From Chitinophaga skermanii (GTDB lineage Bacteria > Bacteroidota > Bacteroidia > Chitinophagales > Chitinophagaceae), in contig NZ_QLLL01000001.1 in the NCBI RefSeq assembly GCF_003259335.1, forward strand, positions 900,406-964,405: a DNA stretch of 64,000 nucleotides. Direction: 5' to 3'. Each line of letters begins with the position of its first letter. The first letter of the stretch is position 1. Below, one piece after another: positions 60,484 to 64,000 of this stretch. The notes under the pieces are model-generated. The model was not told where the DNA came from. It saw only the letters and a program-made list of their open reading frames with translations, and searched no databases. Made by a program: the position numbers and the translations under genes.

Positions 60484-63251
60484 TGATGCGCTTTTGGATA
60501 TGCATCTTATTTTGTTTGCCATTTCGAATGTATGCGCAACAAAGTACAGCTTTGCCAATACGTGTTGTTAGTGGCGTTGTAATGGATTCTTCAGGGAAAG
60601 TTGAATTACCCGGGGCATCAATTAAATTGATTGCTGGTAAGGATACCGTGTATCAAGTAACAAATGAGGATGGGGTGTTTGTTTTTCGAGAAGTGAAGTC
60701 AGCGGAATTTTTTATAGGTGTAAACATGATGGGGTACCAACCATTTTATCAAAAATACTTGTTCAACGATACTAAACCCCGCATCACTATTCCCCCCGTA
60801 ATTCTGCGTGTAAATGCTCAATTGCTTGAAGGTGTTACCATCAAAGGAAAAGTAGGTCCCAAGATGTTGGGCGATACCACCCAATTCTGGGCAGATGATT
60901 ATATCGTGAGAGATTATGCAAAGCTGGAAGAATTGGTCAAGAAATTGGAAGGAGTTGAAGTTGATAAAGATGGTAATGTAACTTTCATGGGGCAACAAGT
61001 CAACAAGGCACTCTTTAATGGTATTAAGTATTTTGGTGGTAATGTGAAGAATATTATCAAGGAATTACCTGCTAATATTGTTGAACGAATTCAAATAATC
61101 GATGACTATGGCGAACAATCCACAGCGGCAGGCCTTAAACAAGGTGAACCGAATAAAACACTTAACATTATTTCTAAGAAAGATAAATCAGTCGCTAATT
61201 TATTCGACATAACGCTTGAAAGTAATATAGATGATCGCCATGAGGCACGTGGATATGCTAAACGTGTTGATGGCTTAAAACAACTTGAATTACAAGCAGG
61301 CATAGAGACCCAGCCAATGGGCGTGCAACAAGGTGCTGCCGTAGGAACAATTAGTAATGCTAAAACTTTAATGCAATCCACTAATACATCCAATTCTGAC
61401 ATGTCGGGAGGGGATCGACGGGCTCACTATGCGGTGTTAACTTTCAAAGATAAGCTCAACGCTCGTTGGCGTTACGAACTAGGCTATCAATTCAAATCCC
61501 AAAACGAGTCTTATTTTAAAAAGGAAAACAGGTATGAATATTATGATAAAGGTATCATCTGGGGGAACAACTTATTGACCACTAACCAACATGCTCGTCA
61601 ACATGAAGCCAAAGTGGCTATGTTTTACCAAAAATCTGATCAAACAAAGTTTAACATATCCTTCGGTTGGAACAATGATTGGCTGCATGTGGATAAACGG
61701 AACCAAATTAATCAAAGTGGTTTAATAAATGCCCAGCAATTGAGTATTATTAACAATAATACCCAAAAGGATATTTACCGAGTGGAAAGTAACTATTCTC
61801 ACATATTTGTACCTTCAAAGGCGGTTATCACTGCTAGTATAAAAATTCAATCCAATCCTTTATACCAAAGAAAACAAGATGATAATTTAATTACTTATAC
61901 AGATTCTACACAGTATGTGAAGGATTCGGTTTACAATTTGTTGAATAAGACGAACGATCATCAGCAACAGCATTTTGCTAATGCAACTTTTACCTACCAT
62001 TTTTCCGAGCGAACGACGATGGTTTTATTGGCTCAATCGAATTATAATGTCTTTAATCATCAACAAATTGTGTCAAATGTGCAAGAGAATGGGAGCCCAT
62101 ATAAAGTAGATTCTTTAAGTAGAAATTATGTATATAAAACATTGGAAACCCCTTTCAGCATAAACTTCAGAAGAATATTAAGCAACCAAAGTAGTATAAA
62201 TATAGGTGCAAGATTTTCACATGTCAACATAAACGCAGCCTTATTAAACCCTAAGAATACATTGTCTAAATCATACGCGATTATATTACCAGAGTTTAAC
62301 TACGAGTTTGCGAAAGGGACAAATTTTCAATTCTCAACTCGCTATTACGGAAGTGTACAATTGCCTAGATTCGAGGAAGTTATGCCAATTCCTGATTATA
62401 GTAATCCATTGCAAGTTGTGGTTGGTAATCCTTCATTAAAGCCTACCGTTCTTCATAGTTTCAGTTTCCGAATGACGAAGCTATTTAAACCACAGGCATT
62501 TACTATTGGTTTATTATCACAGTATTTATTACCCAGTAACAAAGTAACCCAGCAGGTTACATTATATAGTAAAACACCGAGTATTGTTACCCGCGAAACA
62601 AGTTTTACGCAAGTAAATGGGAACAATAGCTGGAACGGGATGTACCATCTCACAAAAACATTCGATCATACATCCTACTCTGTGAAATTCGAAGGACGCT
62701 GGAATCGCTCGAAAATGATTTCTTTTTTTGATAAAGGAAGGAACATTGCAAGAGGTTTACAGTTGAATCACACCTTAACTTTCAGCGGAACGCCTATAAG
62801 TTGGCTCGACGTAAATCTCGCTGCTCAATGGGAACAAAACAATAGCAAGCATTCTTTACCCTTATTTCCAACGGTGGAATATGCAAAGAAAGCAGTCAAT
62901 TTGTATGGGAAGCTGTTCTTTACAAAAACTTTCTTAATGGGATTTGATATCAATCAATCTTTTTATGAAAGTGAAGACGCAACGTTGAATCGCCAGCCAT
63001 TTGTGGTTGGCATGAATATAGAAAAGCGCGTATTTCGCCAGAAGAATGGCGTTGTAAGTTTATTGGTGATGGATTTGTTTAAGCAGTACCAAGTTGTAAA
63101 CCGTCGCTTGTTAATGAATGGTTATGTAGATATACAATCGAATACTAATAGCCGGTTTTTCATGTTGCAGTTTTCATGGAGTCCTCAGCAATGGTCGGGT
63201 GGAAAGAATATGAACAAAGAAAGACGCAATGATGGCAGTTTCATTGATTGA
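60480..63251 (+). CDS. outer-membrane beta-barrel protein with carboxypeptidase-regulatory domain
   Basis: A 923-residue protein with signal peptide MMMRFWICILFCLPFRMYAQ. The N-terminal carboxypeptidase-regulatory domain (about 27-115, VSGVVMDSSGKVELPGASIKL, NEDGVFVFREV) precedes a plug-like domain (about 130-230, DYAKLEELVKKLEGVEVDKDG, LPANIVERIQIIDDYGEQS). A long barrel follows, ending MLQFSWSPQQW, as in OMP_b-brl_2 proteins. It should be a ligand-gated or scaffold outer-membrane protein working with the CBM9-like protein (4-bp overlap) and the small chitin-binding-like protein upstream. Confidence 0.85.
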   Translation: MMMRFWICILFCLPFRMYAQQSTALPIRVVSGVVMDSSGKVELPGASIKLIAGKDTVYQVTNEDGVFVFREVKSAEFFIGVNMMGYQPFYQKYLFNDTKPRITIPPVILRVNAQLLEGVTIKGKVGPKMLGDTTQFWADDYIVRDYAKLEELVKKLEGVEVDKDGNVTFMGQQVNKALFNGIKYFGGNVKNIIKELPANIVERIQIIDDYGEQSTAAGLKQGEPNKTLNIISKKDKSVANLFDITLESNIDDRHEARGYAKRVDGLKQLELQAGIETQPMGVQQGAAVGTISNAKTLMQSTNTSNSDMSGGDRRAHYAVLTFKDKLNARWRYELGYQFKSQNESYFKKENRYEYYDKGIIWGNNLLTTNQHARQHEAKVAMFYQKSDQTKFNISFGWNNDWLHVDKRNQINQSGLINAQQLSIINNNTQKDIYRVESNYSHIFVPSKAVITASIKIQSNPLYQRKQDDNLITYTDSTQYVKDSVYNLLNKTNDHQQQHFANATFTYHFSERTTMVLLAQSNYNVFNHQQIVSNVQENGSPYKVDSLSRNYVYKTLETPFSINFRRILSNQSSINIGARFSHVNINAALLNPKNTLSKSYAIILPEFNYEFAKGTNFQFSTRYYGSVQLPRFEEVMPIPDYSNPLQVVVGNPSLKPTVLHSFSFRMTKLFKPQAFTIGLLSQYLLPSNKVTQQVTLYSKTPSIVTRETSFTQVNGNNSWNGMYHLTKTFDHTSYSVKFEGRWNRSKMISFFDKGRNIARGLQLNHTLTFSGTPISWLDVNLAAQWEQNNSKHSLPLFPTVEYAKKAVNLYGKLFFTKTFLMGFDINQSFYESEDATLNRQPFVVGMNIEKRVFRQKNGVVSLLVMDLFKQYQVVNRRLLMNGYVDIQSNTNSRFFMLQFSWSPQQWSGGKNMNKERRNDGSFID

Positions 63252-63254
63252 TGC

Positions 63255-63282
63255 TACCCCAACATGCAAGCATGTTGGGGTA
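63255..63282. terminator. hairpin between convergent genes
   Basis: A perfect 12-bp inverted repeat (TACCCCAACATG, 63255-63266, with CATGTTGGGGTA, 63271-63282) and a CAAG loop sits between two convergent stop codons. The T tract is weak on both strands, but position and stability favour a bidirectional terminator. Confidence 0.7.
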
Positions 63283-63293
63283 AAGCATACAAT

Positions 63294-64000
63294 CTATTTT
63301 TGCTGAGACTGTTTCAATACCAATGCCGCAACTTGGCCCGTTACTGTTGTAGGTGAAAAGCAATCGCAATTGCTCATTCCTACTACGTAGATATCTGCAC
63401 TGGGAATATAAATACCCATTGTCTTGAACCCGAAAACACTACCACCATGTTCTCGCGTAGGTACTCCCTCAATATTTTTAATATGCCAACCATAGCCATA
63501 AGTAAAGCCTGAACCATTATTGAGTTGATAAGTCCGGAAAGCTTTCGCTCGCCCAGTTTTGTTCAATATTAGGTCAGTATTCAACGCTTGCTGCCATTTT
63601 AGTAAGTCGGCTAATGTCGACATTAGCGCCCCGGAAGAGAAAGGCACGCTAAAACTTATAGCAGTTTTATTCACATAACCCCACTGCTTTTTATGGTAAC
63701 CGCTAGCCCGGTTGGGAATCACCTTACGATCGCTGGCATAATAGGATTGGTGCATGCCCGCTGGGTTAAAAATATATTGTTGAATAAAATCTTCATACTT
63801 CTCTTTAGCAACCATCTCGATTATGTACCCTAGTATAACATACCCCGAATTATTGTAATCAAACTTCTCCCCTGGAAGAAAATCAACTGGCTCATCCTTG
63901 AAAAAATCGATCATCATTCTAGGCGTCATTTCTTTTTGGGCGATGCTTGGGAGGGTTTTCATCTTTGTGAAATCTTTAATACCTGCAGTATGGGTAAGCA
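63294..64000 (-). CDS. beta-lactamase-family serine hydrolase, C-terminal part (runs off right edge)
   Basis: The minus-strand frame continues past the last ATG at 63962 to the window end (LTHTAGIKDFTKMKTL), so the true start is outside. Class C beta-lactamase/penicillin-binding-protein-like motifs are the family's LLxHTxG box, YNNSGY (the YxN catalytic Tyr motif, about 63830-63850) and HGGS (KTG-like box, about 63440). The SxxK nucleophile motif lies beyond the edge. It is probably a secreted peptidase or esterase. It converges on the outer-membrane barrel gene across a hairpin. Confidence 0.85.
   Translation of the reverse strand, partial: LTHTAGIKDFTKMKTLPSIAQKEMTPRMMIDFFKDEPVDFLPGEKFDYNNSGYVILGYIIEMVAKEKYEDFIQQYIFNPAGMHQSYYASDRKVIPNRASGYHKKQWGYVNKTAISFSVPFSSGALMSTLADLLKWQQALNTDLILNKTGRAKAFRTYQLNNGSGFTYGYGWHIKNIEGVPTREHGGSVFGFKTMGIYIPSADIYVVGMSNCDCFSPTTVTGQVAALVLKQSQQK

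Overview
The window reads as a low-GC chromosome segment of a Bacteroidota bacterium, most likely a Chitinophaga-like member of the Chitinophagaceae. This is inferred from the signature families, not from a marker gene: OMP_b-brl outer-membrane barrels with a carboxypeptidase-regulatory N-domain, a UpxY-type NusG paralogue, DUF2807, LytTR/LytS pairs, DUF1573, 'KGG' class I lanthipeptide leaders and mostly SD-less starts. No rRNA, tRNA, CRISPR array, insertion sequence or prophage gene was recognised.

Layout. (1) 1-5.7 kb holds ordinary genes: a truncated TPR protein, a DUF2252 protein, a minus-strand run of secreted proteins (DUF2490, unknown, esterase), a small secreted protein with a clear terminator, and endonuclease V. 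(2) 5.7-6.47 kb is a 0.77-kb gap with hairpins and an intrinsic terminator that could end a small RNA. (3) 6.5-33.8 kb is one plus-strand NRPS/PKS operon: asparagine synthase, A-T, C-A-T, KS-(degenerate AT)-KR-ACP-ACP-C, a TauD-type hydroxylase, a SyrD-type exporter, a type II thioesterase, a DUF2807 protein, a phosphopantetheinyl transferase, a 3057-residue A-T-C-A-T-E-C-A-T synthetase and a membrane glycosyltransferase. Hand-read specificity residues give Asn for the C-A-T enzyme and Thr (epimerised) then Ser for the last two modules. AsnB and the hydroxylase fit a beta-hydroxy-Asn building block. (4) 33.8-42.5 kb holds a LytS/LytTR two-component pair divergent from an outer-membrane barrel gene, with a 21-bp-spaced direct repeat between them. 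Then follow an alpha/beta hydrolase, a UpxY antiterminator, a free-standing condensation domain, a PIG-L-type protein and a LuxR-type response regulator. (5) 42.8-45 kb has a YCF48-like lipoprotein and a YgiD-type dioxygenase.

(6) 45.5-57.25 kb is a class I lanthipeptide locus: an outer-membrane barrel gene, four tandem precursor genes with the same three-Cys core but different tails, an intrinsic terminator, then LanC, a luciferase-like oxidoreductase, full-length LanB, a C39-peptidase ABC exporter and a small membrane protein, closed by a strong terminator. Each precursor gene is preceded by the same short RNA element. It has a 4-5-bp stem, a 12-nt loop ending GAAAA, and a downstream segment that can pair with the loop, with compensatory changes in both helices. 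It looks like a compact H-type pseudoknot and matches no RNA class I can name; it is the most novel-looking signal here.

(7) 57.25-64 kb holds a macro-domain protein, then an operon of a thioredoxin-like/DUF1573 lipoprotein, a tiny secreted protein resembling a chitin-binding type-2 domain, a CBM9/DOMON-like protein and a large outer-membrane barrel, then a convergent serine hydrolase cut by the window edge.
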